A DNA stretch of 12,301 nt from Candidatus Gastranaerophilales bacterium (GCA_944323095.1 CALURE010000037.1:1-12301), one strand, 5' to 3'. Counted from the stretch's first letter, positions 1 to 6,800 are shown. The notes: generated from the letters alone by a model not told the origin. Made by a program: numbers and translations.

Positions 1-324
1 CCTTACGACTCCGCTTTTGAGAAAAAAGAAAATGTATACAGACCGGGTTCTCTTGAAAAATTTGAACTACGCAAAACAAATATTTCAAGCACACTGGATC
101 TACGGGGCTATAAGGTGGAAGACGCGCTGGATAGCCTTGAATTTTACCTTGATAAAGCAAGTCTTGCAAATCTTGCATGTGTAACAATTATTCATGGACA
201 TGGGACAGGAGCCTTAAAATCAGCAGTCAGAGATTTCTTATCAACATCTCCATATGTTGCGAAATTCCGCCCTGGCGAAGATTCTGAAGGCGGAGACGGT
301 GTGAGTGTAGTCGATATTAATTAG
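1..324 (+). CDS. mutS2: MutS2, C-terminal fragment with Smr domain
   Basis: The frame is open from the first base, so this is the 3' end of a longer gene cut by the window edge. The visible 107 residues end in an Smr domain: LDLRGYKVEDAL (about residues 36-47), the HGHGTG motif of Smr endonucleases (about residues 66-71) and a GGDGVSVVDI tail. MutS2 proteins end this way, after a MutS-type ATPase and a linker. Known role: MutS2 binds branched DNA and, in some bacteria, rescues collided ribosomes; Smr supplies the nuclease activity. A GTG at 115 could start a short Smr-only protein, but homologous-looking sequence continues upstream of it, so I reject that start. The stop codon overlaps by 4 nt the stop of the convergent 81-aa gene. 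Confidence 0.88.
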   Translation, partial: PYDSAFEKKENVYRPGSLEKFELRKTNISSTLDLRGYKVEDALDSLEFYLDKASLANLACVTIIHGHGTGALKSAVRDFLSTSPYVAKFRPGEDSEGGDGVSVVDIN

Positions 325-566
325 TTTTTAAATATGTTTTGTTCATATTTTACAAGTTTGTCATGCAAGCCGGCTGTTTTTTGTGTTAACGCGTGTGTTC
401 TATGTCTGATAATATTTATTATACTTTCAAGATAATAGCAGTCTAAAGCTTCCATAGAACTTATTTCAAAAGAATTTTTTAATGTTTTTACAAGGTGCTC
501 AATATCAATAATATTAGCTTCCAGCCTGCGATATTTTTCCATAATGACCTCAAATTGTTTTGTCAT
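321..566 (-). CDS. Small helical protein of unknown function (81 aa)
   Basis: I do not recognise this protein. The frame is supported by a good Shine-Dalgarno (AGGAG, 8 nt before the ATG on the minus strand) and by its tail-to-tail 4-nt stop overlap with mutS2, a packing also inferred elsewhere in this window. The product looks entirely alpha-helical and charged, with no signal peptide or membrane segment; it has one Cys in the middle (LDCYYLES) and an IRHRTHAL stretch. It is divergent from the XRE gene, across 119 nt of extremely AT-rich DNA (567-685) that probably holds the promoters of both. Size and position suit a small partner or regulator of the neighbouring XRE/ART block, but that is inference only. 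Confidence 0.6.
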   Translation of the reverse strand: MTKQFEVIMEKYRRLEANIIDIEHLVKTLKNSFEISSMEALDCYYLESIINIIRHRTHALTQKTAGLHDKLVKYEQNIFKN

Positions 567-685
567 ACTAATTTCTCCTATAAAAAAGTAAATATAAGCA
601 AAATAATAACATTATTTATATTATTATATGAATATTATTATTATAATATGAAGACGAAAATATATCAATAAAATAAAATTAATAT

Positions 686-910
686 ATGAAGAAAATTAAA
701 GACAAAGATTTATTTGATTTAGGTTTTGCAATAAAAAAAGAACGTATGAGACGTGGTTTGTCGCAGGAACAGTTGGCTGAAATTGCTTGTTTAGCAAATT
801 TACAGCATATCAGCAAAATAGAAAATGGAGATGTTGATATGCGTGTTTCTACGTTGATAAAAATTCTTCGCGCTTTGAAAGTAAAATTTGAAGATTTGAT
901 AGAGGTTTAA
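686..910 (+). CDS. XRE-family (Cro/CI-type) transcriptional regulator
   Basis: 74 residues, almost all a single helix-turn-helix of the Cro/CI (XRE, HTH_3) type. FDLGFAIKKERMRRGLSQ forms helix 1 and the turn, QEQLAEIACL helix 2, HISKIENGDVDMRVSTLIKI the recognition helix and following turn, and LRALKVKFEDLIE the last helix. No extra sensor or toxin-binding domain is visible. An in-frame stop at 680-682 makes ATG 686 the earliest start. No Shine-Dalgarno is visible, so translation may be weak or leaderless. It lies 71 nt upstream of the ART-like gene on the same strand, with an 8-bp-arm dyad between them, so it may repress that gene. Single-domain XRE proteins of this size act as phage repressors, antitoxins or restriction-modification controllers; the sequence does not decide which. 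Confidence 0.85.
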   Translation: MKKIKDKDLFDLGFAIKKERMRRGLSQEQLAEIACLANLQHISKIENGDVDMRVSTLIKILRALKVKFEDLIEV

Positions 911-942
911 TTTTTATAAAGGCAATTTTTCTCGCTCAAAAT

Positions 943-961
943 ACTTATATATAATATAAGT
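943..961. promoter_or_regulatory. Dyad with embedded -10, likely operator/promoter of the ART-like gene
   Basis: Arms ACTTATAT and ATATAAGT are perfect inverted repeats of 8 bp separated by 3 nt. A consensus -10 (TATAAT, 950-955) lies inside the dyad, about 27 nt before the downstream ATG. No good -35 is visible at the right distance (927-932 is TTTTCT). A dyad overlapping a -10 just after an XRE gene is typical of a repressor site; that XRE binds here is inference. Confidence 0.45.
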
Positions 962-981
962 GTATTTTTTGAGGTTAGTTT

Positions 982-1617
982 ATGAAAATTTCAAGATTAG
1001 TTTCCTGTTTTACAAAAAATAAAAATAAAGATCTTTTTTGCCATAAATACTGGGCTTGGGCGCAAAATCAGGGAGCTGTCAGACAGACAAATAATGAATC
1101 TGTTTCTCTCCATGGTTATTTGAACGGAATAAATCACCATTTTATAAACAGCCCCTATCCAAAAACAATGGATGAAACATTTTATCAGACAAAAATGACT
1201 CCGAGACAAATGATTTCCGTTACGGATTTTGACTTTAAAGAACTAAAACCTACAACCGAAAAACTTAATGTTTTCAGGTGTATAAGCAAAAAACCGGAAT
1301 TTTTCTCCGAGTATCCGTTATATCAAAAACGCTGTGCAATAAAAAAAGGCGACATAATAGATATGAAAGAATATGCTTATGCAACACCTGATATCAACTA
1401 TGCAAGAGGGTATTTAGGAGATAGTAAAGGCATTTTTTACGAGATTGAAATACCTCCAAAAGCAAGAGTCTCAAGGACAGCTAAAGAGGTTGTTTTCCCG
1501 AGAAGTTCAAAATTTGAATGTGTTAATGTCAAAAAAGTGAAAGATGCAGAAAATGATTACATACATGTAAAACTCCGCTATATTTTACCTGATGAAACAT
1601 GGCGCATAATGGCTTAA
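982..1617 (+). CDS. Putative ADP-ribosyltransferase-fold protein (211 aa)
   Basis: The C-terminal half has the layout of an ART exoenzyme domain. NVFRCIS (Arg99) matches the first-strand Arg. YAYATPDINYARGYL (131-145) occupies the STS-motif strand and following helix, but reads A-T-P. IFYEIEIPPKARV is the next strand. KEVVFPRSSKFECVNV (168-183) closely matches the ARTT-loop and catalytic-Glu strand of C3-like toxins (E, three residues, then P-R), making Glu169 the likely catalytic residue. Two residues before it is Ala, not Gln or Glu, which in characterised toxins sets the target. Family activity: transfer of ADP-ribose from NAD+ to a protein, or NAD+ hydrolysis. The first ~95 residues are unrecognised and carry no signal peptide. 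GAGG lies 7 nt before the ATG. Alternatives: a toxin of an XRE toxin-antitoxin pair, or a delivered effector. Confidence 0.55.
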   Translation: MKISRLVSCFTKNKNKDLFCHKYWAWAQNQGAVRQTNNESVSLHGYLNGINHHFINSPYPKTMDETFYQTKMTPRQMISVTDFDFKELKPTTEKLNVFRCISKKPEFFSEYPLYQKRCAIKKGDIIDMKEYAYATPDINYARGYLGDSKGIFYEIEIPPKARVSRTAKEVVFPRSSKFECVNVKKVKDAENDYIHVKLRYILPDETWRIMA

Positions 1618-1622
1618 TTATC
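1615..1622. repeat. Left 8-bp target-site duplication of MITE copy 1
   Basis: TAATTATC directly precedes the element and is repeated exactly at 1800-1807, directly after it. Its first three bases are the TAA stop of the ART-like gene. An exact 8-bp direct repeat abutting both ends of an inverted-repeat element is the signature of transposition. Confidence 0.75.
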
Positions 1623-1685
1623 GAGACTTATATAGCAAATTCCACTAATAATAGTTAAAATTGTCACCACAGAAATAAATTCAGG

Positions 1686-1712
1686 GCAGGCTCTGAACTT
1701 GTTTCTTTGGTT
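1686..1712 (-). repeat. Decayed 27-nt palindromic unit
   Basis: The core CTGAACTTGTTTC (1693-1705) is identical to that of the inverted unit at 6848-6874, but both flanks have drifted and the stem no longer closes. Placement by homology is within a base or two. Confidence 0.45.
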
Positions 1713-1723
1713 TTCAGGTGGTA

Positions 1724-1750
1724 AGATTCCGAAACAAGTTCGGAATGACA
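1724..1750 (+). repeat. 27-nt palindromic unit, intact stem
   Basis: AG, stem ATTCCGAA, loop ACAAG, stem TTCGGAAT, then GACA. The 8-bp stem is perfect. It lies inside the element at 1623-1799. Confidence 0.8.
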
Positions 1751-1798
1751 TTATGTTTATCTCTTAATAATATTTGGTGGAAAAATATATATAACTCT

Positions 1799-3268
1799 CT
1801 AATTATCCTTTAATGACCAGAAATCTTTTTGCAGCATCACAAGAAACGGAATTAACTCGAGACGACCGACCAGCATATTAAAAATCATTATACATTTGCT
1901 TGCCGGATGTATTCCGTCAAAACTTCCCATGGGGCCTGTCAATTGTTCAAACCCCGGACCGATATTACCGAGCGCTGTAATACTGCCTGCAAGTCCGATT
2001 ATGCTGTTGTGTTCAAGTATTGCAATAATAATTGATGTAATACCGAAAATTATAAAGTAATAAAATACATAAACTACAATTTGCCTTGTAACTTCTGCCG
2101 GAACACTTTTGTTGTCAACTTTGATGTTGATAATTGCATTAGGATGTAAAATTCTCAAAAGTTCACTTTTCATAGCTTTGTAAACAATAAGCCAGCGAAC
2201 CATTTTAATACCGCCGCCTGCAGATCCTGAACAGGAGCCCATAAACATTACAATGAATAAAATAACTTTTGAAACATAATCCCATTTTACAAAATCAACA
2301 TTTGCACTTCCTGTTGATGTGGTTATGCTTACAACCTGATATAAAGCATCCGTAAATCCTTGAAATACTCCATAATGAGTATTTATAACAAGTGAAATTG
2401 TAATCAATAAAGCCATAACCATTACAAGAGAAAAATATAGTTTAAATTCCTCATTTTTAAATAACACAAAAGGATTTTTTTGAACAATTGCTTTATATTG
2501 AATATTAAAACTGGCGCCTGCAAGAAACATAAAAAATATTGTTATCCAGTTAATCCAGTTTGAATGATATCCCATAATACTCTGCGGATTAGGAGAAAAG
2601 CCTGCTGCCGAAAGTGTTGAAAATGAATTACAAACTGCATCAAATTTAGGCATTCCTGCAACAATGAGAAATATAATATTCAATAATGTGAGTCCTGCAT
2701 AAACTTTCCATAAAGCTGAAGCAGTATTTCTTATTCTCGGGGTAAATTTGTCCTCCGTAGGTCCCGGAGCTTCCGCAAAAAACATCTGTCTGCCGGCAAC
2801 CGCAAATTGAGGTAGAATTGCAACAAACAAAACGATAATTCCCAAACCTCCAAGCCACTGGGTCAAAGCTCGCCAGAAGAAAAATGTTTTCGGGTAATCA
2901 AAATTCGTTAAAATAGTTGCACCGGTCGTTGTAATCCCTGAGACAGATTCAAACATAGCGTTAAGTGGGCTGATTCCGTAAAAAAGATAAGGAATACCCG
3001 CTACTATACCGAATATAATCCATGAAACAGCAACTATAAACAGGGCTTCTGCTTTTTTTATGTCATTCAAATTTTCAAGTTCCGAGGTATTCGGCACAAG
3101 TTTCATAAAGAGCCAGCCCAAAAATGCAGAAATTCCACCTGCTGTAACAAATGGCATTATTGAATTAAAATCATGATAATATAAGGCTGTAATTATAGGA
3201 GTTAAGGTTACAATTCCTATATAAATCATTGTTAATCCCACAGCTTTAGCAAGATAATTTAAGCGCAT
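1799..3268 (-). CDS. trkH: Trk-type K+ uptake channel subunit TrkH
   Basis: 489 residues, the usual TrkH length (E. coli about 483), almost wholly hydrophobic, with the four membrane-pore-membrane repeats of the SKT superfamily. The four selectivity-filter turns are visible: TTGA (114-117), AAGF (221-224), STGS (318-321) and LGNIGPG (433-439). GSCSGSAGGGIKMVRW (344-359) is the conserved broken-helix/gate region, HPNAIINIKV (375-384) is typical of the family, and VGRLELIPFLVML ends it. Role: the ion-conducting subunit of K+ uptake in the inner membrane, gated by the cytoplasmic TrkA ring. The start lies 1 nt after the trkA stop, with an AAGG Shine-Dalgarno inside the trkA end, so the pair is co-transcribed. 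The stop codon shares its last base with the end of the inserted element; before insertion the frame would have ended in TAA at the same residue. Confidence 0.95.
   Translation of the reverse strand: MRLNYLAKAVGLTMIYIGIVTLTPIITALYYHDFNSIMPFVTAGGISAFLGWLFMKLVPNTSELENLNDIKKAEALFIVAVSWIIFGIVAGIPYLFYGISPLNAMFESVSGITTTGATILTNFDYPKTFFFWRALTQWLGGLGIIVLFVAILPQFAVAGRQMFFAEAPGPTEDKFTPRIRNTASALWKVYAGLTLLNIIFLIVAGMPKFDAVCNSFSTLSAAGFSPNPQSIMGYHSNWINWITIFFMFLAGASFNIQYKAIVQKNPFVLFKNEEFKLYFSLVMVMALLITISLVINTHYGVFQGFTDALYQVVSITTSTGSANVDFVKWDYVSKVILFIVMFMGSCSGSAGGGIKMVRWLIVYKAMKSELLRILHPNAIINIKVDNKSVPAEVTRQIVVYVFYYFIIFGITSIIIAILEHNSIIGLAGSITALGNIGPGFEQLTGPMGSFDGIHPASKCIMIFNMLVGRLELIPFLVMLQKDFWSLKDN
1800..1807. 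repeat. Right 8-bp target-site duplication of MITE copy 1
   Basis: TAATTATC, identical to 1615-1622. On the minus strand it encodes the last trkH codons (GAT AAT) and the first two bases of the stop. Confidence 0.75.
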
Positions 3269-3269
3269 A

Positions 3270-4619
3270 TCACTTTACCTTAAAAAATTCTTTTATTACA
3301 GCCGCATTTTCAGACGTTGTAAAAATTATCAAAATATCATTTGTATTAATTACTGTTTCTCCGTATGGAATAATGATGTTATTTTTCCTTAAAATAACAC
3401 CGATAATTGCTCTTGCCGGAAATTTTAAATCCATAATTTTTTGTCCGTTAAATTCCGGAAGTACAGAAATTTCTAATACTTCTCCCTGCCCCTGTTCAAC
3501 AGTTGCAAGAATATCAACATCGTTTTCCTGCAAATCATTTTTTACTTCGTTAACGGCAGAATTTTTCGGAGAAACAGCAATATCAATTCCCACCTTTTCA
3601 AAAAGCGGAATATTAACAACTTTTGCAACCCTTGCAATTACGCGCTTTACTCCCAGCTGTTTTGCAAGAAGCGAACAGAGAAGATTTTTTTCATCATTGT
3701 TTGTTACACTTATTACAACATCGGCAGAACCTATATCTTCTTCATCCAGCAGTTTAAGATTTGTGCCGTCGCCGTTTATTACAAGAGTATTTGAAAGTTC
3801 TTCCGCCAGAAATCTGCACCTGTCATAATCTTTTTCAATTATTTTGGTTTTAATTTTTAATTTCTCCAGAGATTTTGCAAGCATCATACCTACATTTCCG
3901 CCGCCGATTATTGATGCTGATTTTACAATCTCTTTTTCATGGAAAAAAGTACCTGCAAGAATATCAAGAGAATGAGAAGTTCCCATAAATATAAGCTTAT
4001 CATCCTCTTTAATTTCTGTCTCTCCGTTGGGGATAAAAAGTTCACAATTACGTGTAAGCCCTACCATCAAAGTATTTTTTGTAAAACCGCAGTCTTTTAC
4101 TTTTTTCCCGACTATCGGATGGTGAGCTTTTACCTTGTATTCAAGAAGTCTTGCGCGACCGTCCGCAAAATTTTCAACATCAAGTGCATGCGCAACCGTT
4201 ACAATACGGAAAATATCCTGTGTTAAAAGTTCTTCCGGCCAAATTATATAGTCTATAAAGAAATCACAGAAGTTTGCATTATTCTTCTCAAAATTTAAAG
4301 TTTTTTTGTATTCTTCTCTGCTGACAAAACAGATAGTTCTTACACCGCCAAATTTTTTAGCAGAAAGACAAGCTACAATATTTGCTTCATCAATTGCTGT
4401 ACAGGCAATAAAAATATCAGCATTTTTTATATCCGCATTGTTGAGAACATCAATACTGGATGCGTTGCCTTCTACAAAACTTATGTCCAGCTTATCAAAT
4501 TCATCTGATCTGTTTTCATCTTTGTCGATTATTGTTATGTCATGGTCTTCGAAAAACTCTGTTGCAAGAAGACAGCCCATTTCCGTCGCACCATATATCA
4601 CCATTTTCATAAACCGCAT
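3270..4619 (-). CDS. trkA: Trk system regulatory subunit TrkA, two RCK domains
   Basis: 449 residues (E. coli TrkA is 458), made of two RCK_N (Rossmann NAD-binding) plus RCK_C halves. The first half begins MVIYGATEMGCLLA, with Thr where the family usually has Gly in the GxGxxG loop, followed by the acidic strand end ITIIDKD. The second half has an intact SASIIGGGNVGMMLA loop (about 235-249), IIEKD, and NGDGTNLKLL (about 279-288). TrkA binds NAD(H) and ATP/ADP on the cytoplasmic face and gates TrkH. Three in-frame ATGs lie close together (4619, 4610, 4604); none has a clear Shine-Dalgarno, and family alignment favours 4610 (MKMVIYG). The longest is reported. trkH follows after 1 nt. A TTGACA -35 lies upstream, so this is the first gene of the operon. 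Confidence 0.94.
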   Translation of the reverse strand: MRFMKMVIYGATEMGCLLATEFFEDHDITIIDKDENRSDEFDKLDISFVEGNASSIDVLNNADIKNADIFIACTAIDEANIVACLSAKKFGGVRTICFVSREEYKKTLNFEKNNANFCDFFIDYIIWPEELLTQDIFRIVTVAHALDVENFADGRARLLEYKVKAHHPIVGKKVKDCGFTKNTLMVGLTRNCELFIPNGETEIKEDDKLIFMGTSHSLDILAGTFFHEKEIVKSASIIGGGNVGMMLAKSLEKLKIKTKIIEKDYDRCRFLAEELSNTLVINGDGTNLKLLDEEDIGSADVVISVTNNDEKNLLCSLLAKQLGVKRVIARVAKVVNIPLFEKVGIDIAVSPKNSAVNEVKNDLQENDVDILATVEQGQGEVLEISVLPEFNGQKIMDLKFPARAIIGVILRKNNIIIPYGETVINTNDILIIFTTSENAAVIKEFFKVK

Positions 4620-4637
4620 TATATATTAAGTTAATTT

Positions 4638-4665
4638 TTTTTACAAGTATTTAAAATTTTGTCAA
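4638..4665 (-). promoter_or_regulatory. Candidate sigma70-type promoter of trkA-trkH
   Basis: On the minus strand a perfect TTGACA (4665-4660) is followed after 16 nt by TAAAAA (4643-4638), a 4/6 match to the -10. Transcription would begin near 4631, giving a leader of about 12-27 nt depending on the start used. The weak -10 limits confidence. Confidence 0.4.
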
Positions 4666-4694
4666 TTTTAATTTTGAGTGCACTTATTAGATTT

Positions 4695-5675
4695 ATGTTA
4701 GGCAGAATAAATTTTATAAATTATGAAAAGTGTTATCCGTCCCGATTAAAAAAAATTTTTCAATCGGGCATAAACTATCATAGTTATGATGAATTTATAC
4801 CCCAAATGAAAAATGCCGTTACCGGAAATATACCGCCGGAAATAACAGAACTTTTTAAAGAAAATAAAGGAGAGAAAATAAAATCGTTTCAAAAAACTCT
4901 TTCTAATCTGGCAGAATATTTAAGAGGATGTTATAAAGGCGCAAAAGATCAAAATCTTATATCATATGACATTGCCGAATTTGCAGATGATCTTCCGCTG
5001 TTTGAAAAAAGCATATCAGAATATGCACTTAAAGCCTTTAAAAATATTTTACCGGAAGGGATTTATCCCGAACTTTCATACACCGGCAAGGGAGTCTGGG
5101 GAAATGTCTTTAAATTTTCACTAAAAAATAAAAACGGTGAAAAAATAATGCACGATAAAGCTTTTAAAGTCTACCATAATACTAAATGCAAGTTAAAAGA
5201 TATTTCACATATTCAAAATAATTTTGCAGAAGCTAATTTCTGGACATATTTAAAATATCATGCCGGCCATAAGCTGGATAAGACACAATTTACCAGACAT
5301 TATATATCAGATGCAAAAAGCGGTTACGCAATGACTGAATTTATAGATGATAAAATTCAAAAAACAACAGCCCCGATTGATTTTGAAAACATTCTCGGAA
5401 TAACGTACATGGATATTATGAATGAACCAATAAACGGAAAATTGTATGATGCCGGAGGTTTTTCAAAAGATAACAGATTAAAAAGTTCCGGATTTATTGA
5501 TGACAAAGTTGTGCTGCGATATTTTAAAAAGCTCTGGTTCAGAAATTCCGAAAAAGAACTTTCTAAAACAATTCAGGATTTTGAACAAAAAATTGCAAAT
5601 CCGAAAACCCCGCATAGAGATAAAATTCAAAGGGCTTTAGAATTATTTAAACAGAAAAAGAATATAGATAATTAA
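4695..5675 (+). CDS. Orphan protein with protein-kinase-like N-lobe
   Basis: No family is recognised with certainty. Counting from ATG 4695 (326 residues), the central region looks like a kinase N-lobe. YTGKGVWGNVFKF (about 129-141) is a Gly-rich loop, KAFKVYH a VAIK-type strand with Lys158, and NNFAEANFWTYLKYH a C-helix with Glu179. SGYAMTEFID follows as the hinge strand. The C-lobe is unclear: DNRLKSSGFIDDK resembles a catalytic Asn plus a DFG-like IDD, but the usual catalytic Asp five residues before the Asn is Gly. It could be a pseudokinase or a divergent kinase like secreted effector kinases. The N-terminal ~120 residues are helical. The open frame extends to a TTG at 4659, but that overlaps the trkA -35; neither start has a clear Shine-Dalgarno. 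The last 33 nt overlap the convergent yggT gene. Confidence 0.6.
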   Translation: MLGRINFINYEKCYPSRLKKIFQSGINYHSYDEFIPQMKNAVTGNIPPEITELFKENKGEKIKSFQKTLSNLAEYLRGCYKGAKDQNLISYDIAEFADDLPLFEKSISEYALKAFKNILPEGIYPELSYTGKGVWGNVFKFSLKNKNGEKIMHDKAFKVYHNTKCKLKDISHIQNNFAEANFWTYLKYHAGHKLDKTQFTRHYISDAKSGYAMTEFIDDKIQKTTAPIDFENILGITYMDIMNEPINGKLYDAGGFSKDNRLKSSGFIDDKVVLRYFKKLWFRNSEKELSKTIQDFEQKIANPKTPHRDKIQRALELFKQKKNIDN

Positions 5676-5912
5676 ATAATTCAATAACTGTAAAACAATT
5701 ACTGCAACGATTGGAGAAAAATCCAAACCCCCGAACGGCGGAATAATTCTTCTAAACAGATTTAAATATAAATCAGTAGAGTCTTTTATAGCTTCAAATG
5801 GCTGCTTATACCAGTTAATACTCGGGATAAAGCTTAAAAAACATCTTACAAGTATTAAAAGAAAATAAATCTGAAAAAAACTGTTTGTTACAAATATCAA
5901 ATTATCTATCAT
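5643..5912 (-). CDS. yggT: YggT/YlmG-family membrane protein
   Basis: 89 residues matching one YggT repeat (PF02325). A first membrane helix (about 6-29, with the conserved LVRCFLSFIP end) is followed by a loop with TDLYLNLFRRIIPPFGGLDF, the family signature, and then a second helix (SPIVAVIVLQLLNYLIIYILF). Many relatives carry two repeats; the single-repeat form is common in Gram-positives and in cyanobacteria/plastids. Family members are implicated in cell division or nucleoid distribution and in cytochrome assembly in plastids; the exact role here is unknown. AGGTGA precedes the ATG by about 5 nt. It starts 13 nt after the mtnP stop, so the two are probably co-transcribed, although no metabolic link is evident. 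Its 3' end overlaps the convergent kinase-like gene by 33 nt. Confidence 0.88.
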   Translation of the reverse strand: MIDNLIFVTNSFFQIYFLLILVRCFLSFIPSINWYKQPFEAIKDSTDLYLNLFRRIIPPFGGLDFSPIVAVIVLQLLNYLIIYILFLFK

Positions 5913-5925
5913 AAATCACCTGTTT

Positions 5926-6729
5926 TTATAACTGGGAACTTTTTTTAGTATTAGCGCATTCACAATTATTTCTTTCAGCCGGAATATTTTCAATCATCTT
6001 AAAGAGCAGATTTTTCAAATTTGCAACATTTGAATTAAACACTTCTATAACTTCGTGGTGTGAAACCGGCGGAACATCTCCGACAAGTCCTGCATCATAA
6101 TCAGTTATTAATGAAATATTCAACGGGCACATATCCATTTCTTTAACAAGATAAGCTTCAGGAAAAGCTGTCATATTAATAACTTCCCACCCTTGATTTG
6201 TAAAGAATTTAGATTCTGCCTTTGTAGAGAATCTCGGACCGTTTATAACAACGACAGTTCCCTGTTCATGAATATTTATACCTAATTCTTTGCCTGTTTT
6301 TATTGCAAGCTGTCTGAGTTCCGGGCAATAAGTTTCGGCAGCAGAGGGGTGAGTTACAATCGGCCCTTCAAAAAATGTTGTCTTTCTTCCGTCAGTCCAG
6401 TCAACAAACTGATCACAGATTACAAAATCTCCAGGTTTAACATGTTTTTGCAAACTTCCGGCAGCACATGGAGAAATTACCCTCTGACATCCAATATGTT
6501 TCATAGCCCAGACATTTGCCCTGTAATTTATTAAGTGAGGCAAAATGGTATGAGATCTTCCATGACGCGGCATAAATGCAACCTTATGCTCTCCGACAGT
6601 TCCGATAAACAGACTATCACTCGGCATTCCATAAGGTGTTTCAACTTTGACTTCCTCAATATTATCAAGAAATTTGTAAAATCCTGATCCGCCAAATACA
6701 CCGATATCCGCTAATTTTTTATTTTCCAT
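5926..6729 (-). CDS. mtnP: S-methyl-5'-thioadenosine phosphorylase
   Basis: 267 residues, normal for trimeric PNP/MTAP enzymes. Motifs in order: GVFGGSGFY (10-18, phosphate loop), MPRHGRSH (53-60), INYRAN (67-72), CAAGSL (88-93), NGPRFSTKAES (163-173), INMTAFPEAYLVKEMDMC (184-201) and TDYDAG (209-214). The TDYD pair in the base-binding loop marks specificity for 6-aminopurines (methylthioadenosine) rather than the Asn of guanosine/inosine phosphorylases; that assignment uses family knowledge. Reaction: methylthioadenosine + phosphate to adenine + methylthioribose-1-phosphate, salvaging the by-product of polyamine synthesis in the cytosol. AGAGGGG lies about 11 nt before the ATG. The short tail with NNCECANTKK goes beyond the usual core and is probably disordered. 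No other methionine-salvage gene is in the window. Confidence 0.93.
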   Translation of the reverse strand: MENKKLADIGVFGGSGFYKFLDNIEEVKVETPYGMPSDSLFIGTVGEHKVAFMPRHGRSHTILPHLINYRANVWAMKHIGCQRVISPCAAGSLQKHVKPGDFVICDQFVDWTDGRKTTFFEGPIVTHPSAAETYCPELRQLAIKTGKELGINIHEQGTVVVINGPRFSTKAESKFFTNQGWEVINMTAFPEAYLVKEMDMCPLNISLITDYDAGLVGDVPPVSHHEVIEVFNSNVANLKNLLFKMIENIPAERNNCECANTKKSSQL

Positions 6730-6800
6730 AATATTTTGTCCCCTCTGTTTATTTAAATAACTGATAATATCTTAACATAAAAAAGAAAATTTCATACATC

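Larger units (their letters stand above)
1623..1799. mobile_element. MITE-like non-coding element, degraded copy (177 bp)
   Basis: The left end reads GAGACTTATATAGC; the right end, read inward on the minus strand, reads GAGAGTTATATATA. Both continue into TTCCAC, so the ends are imperfect terminal inverted repeats. The left end also aligns over more than 40 nt with the left end of the element at 6809, for example GAGACTTATATAGC against GGGACTTATATTGC, then CACTAAT and GTCA in both. The element is flanked by exact 8-bp direct repeats. Inside are one good 27-nt palindromic unit (1724-1750) and one decayed inverted unit (1686-1712), the same order and similar spacing as in the other copy. No coding frame is present. 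It is longer than the other copy by about 39 bp, mostly between the left end and the first unit. It separates two convergent genes and its last base is the G of the trkH stop codon. Confidence 0.75.

Noticed and set aside
115..324. Stand-alone Smr protein starting at GTG 115
   Set aside because: The frame is open to the window edge, the Smr signature LDLRG begins upstream of that GTG, and no Shine-Dalgarno precedes it; it is the end of mutS2.
997..1209. Minus-strand 70-aa frame within the ART-like gene
   Set aside because: Cys/Phe/Ile-rich shadow of the 5' part of the ART-like gene without a Shine-Dalgarno.
686..1617. Firm call of a RES-Xre toxin-antitoxin system
   Set aside because: The XRE protein lacks the C-terminal antitoxin domain of that family and the downstream protein resembles C3-type ARTs rather than RES; kept only as a hypothesis.
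3373..4629. Plus-strand open frames inside trkA
   Set aside because: Low-complexity Ser/Phe/Ile-rich translations antisense to a strongly conserved gene; they are shadows.
4659..4694. TTG 4659 as the start of the kinase-like gene
   Set aside because: No Shine-Dalgarno, and it overlaps the TTGACA -35 of the divergent trkA promoter; ATG 4695 is in frame and more plausible, though not proven.
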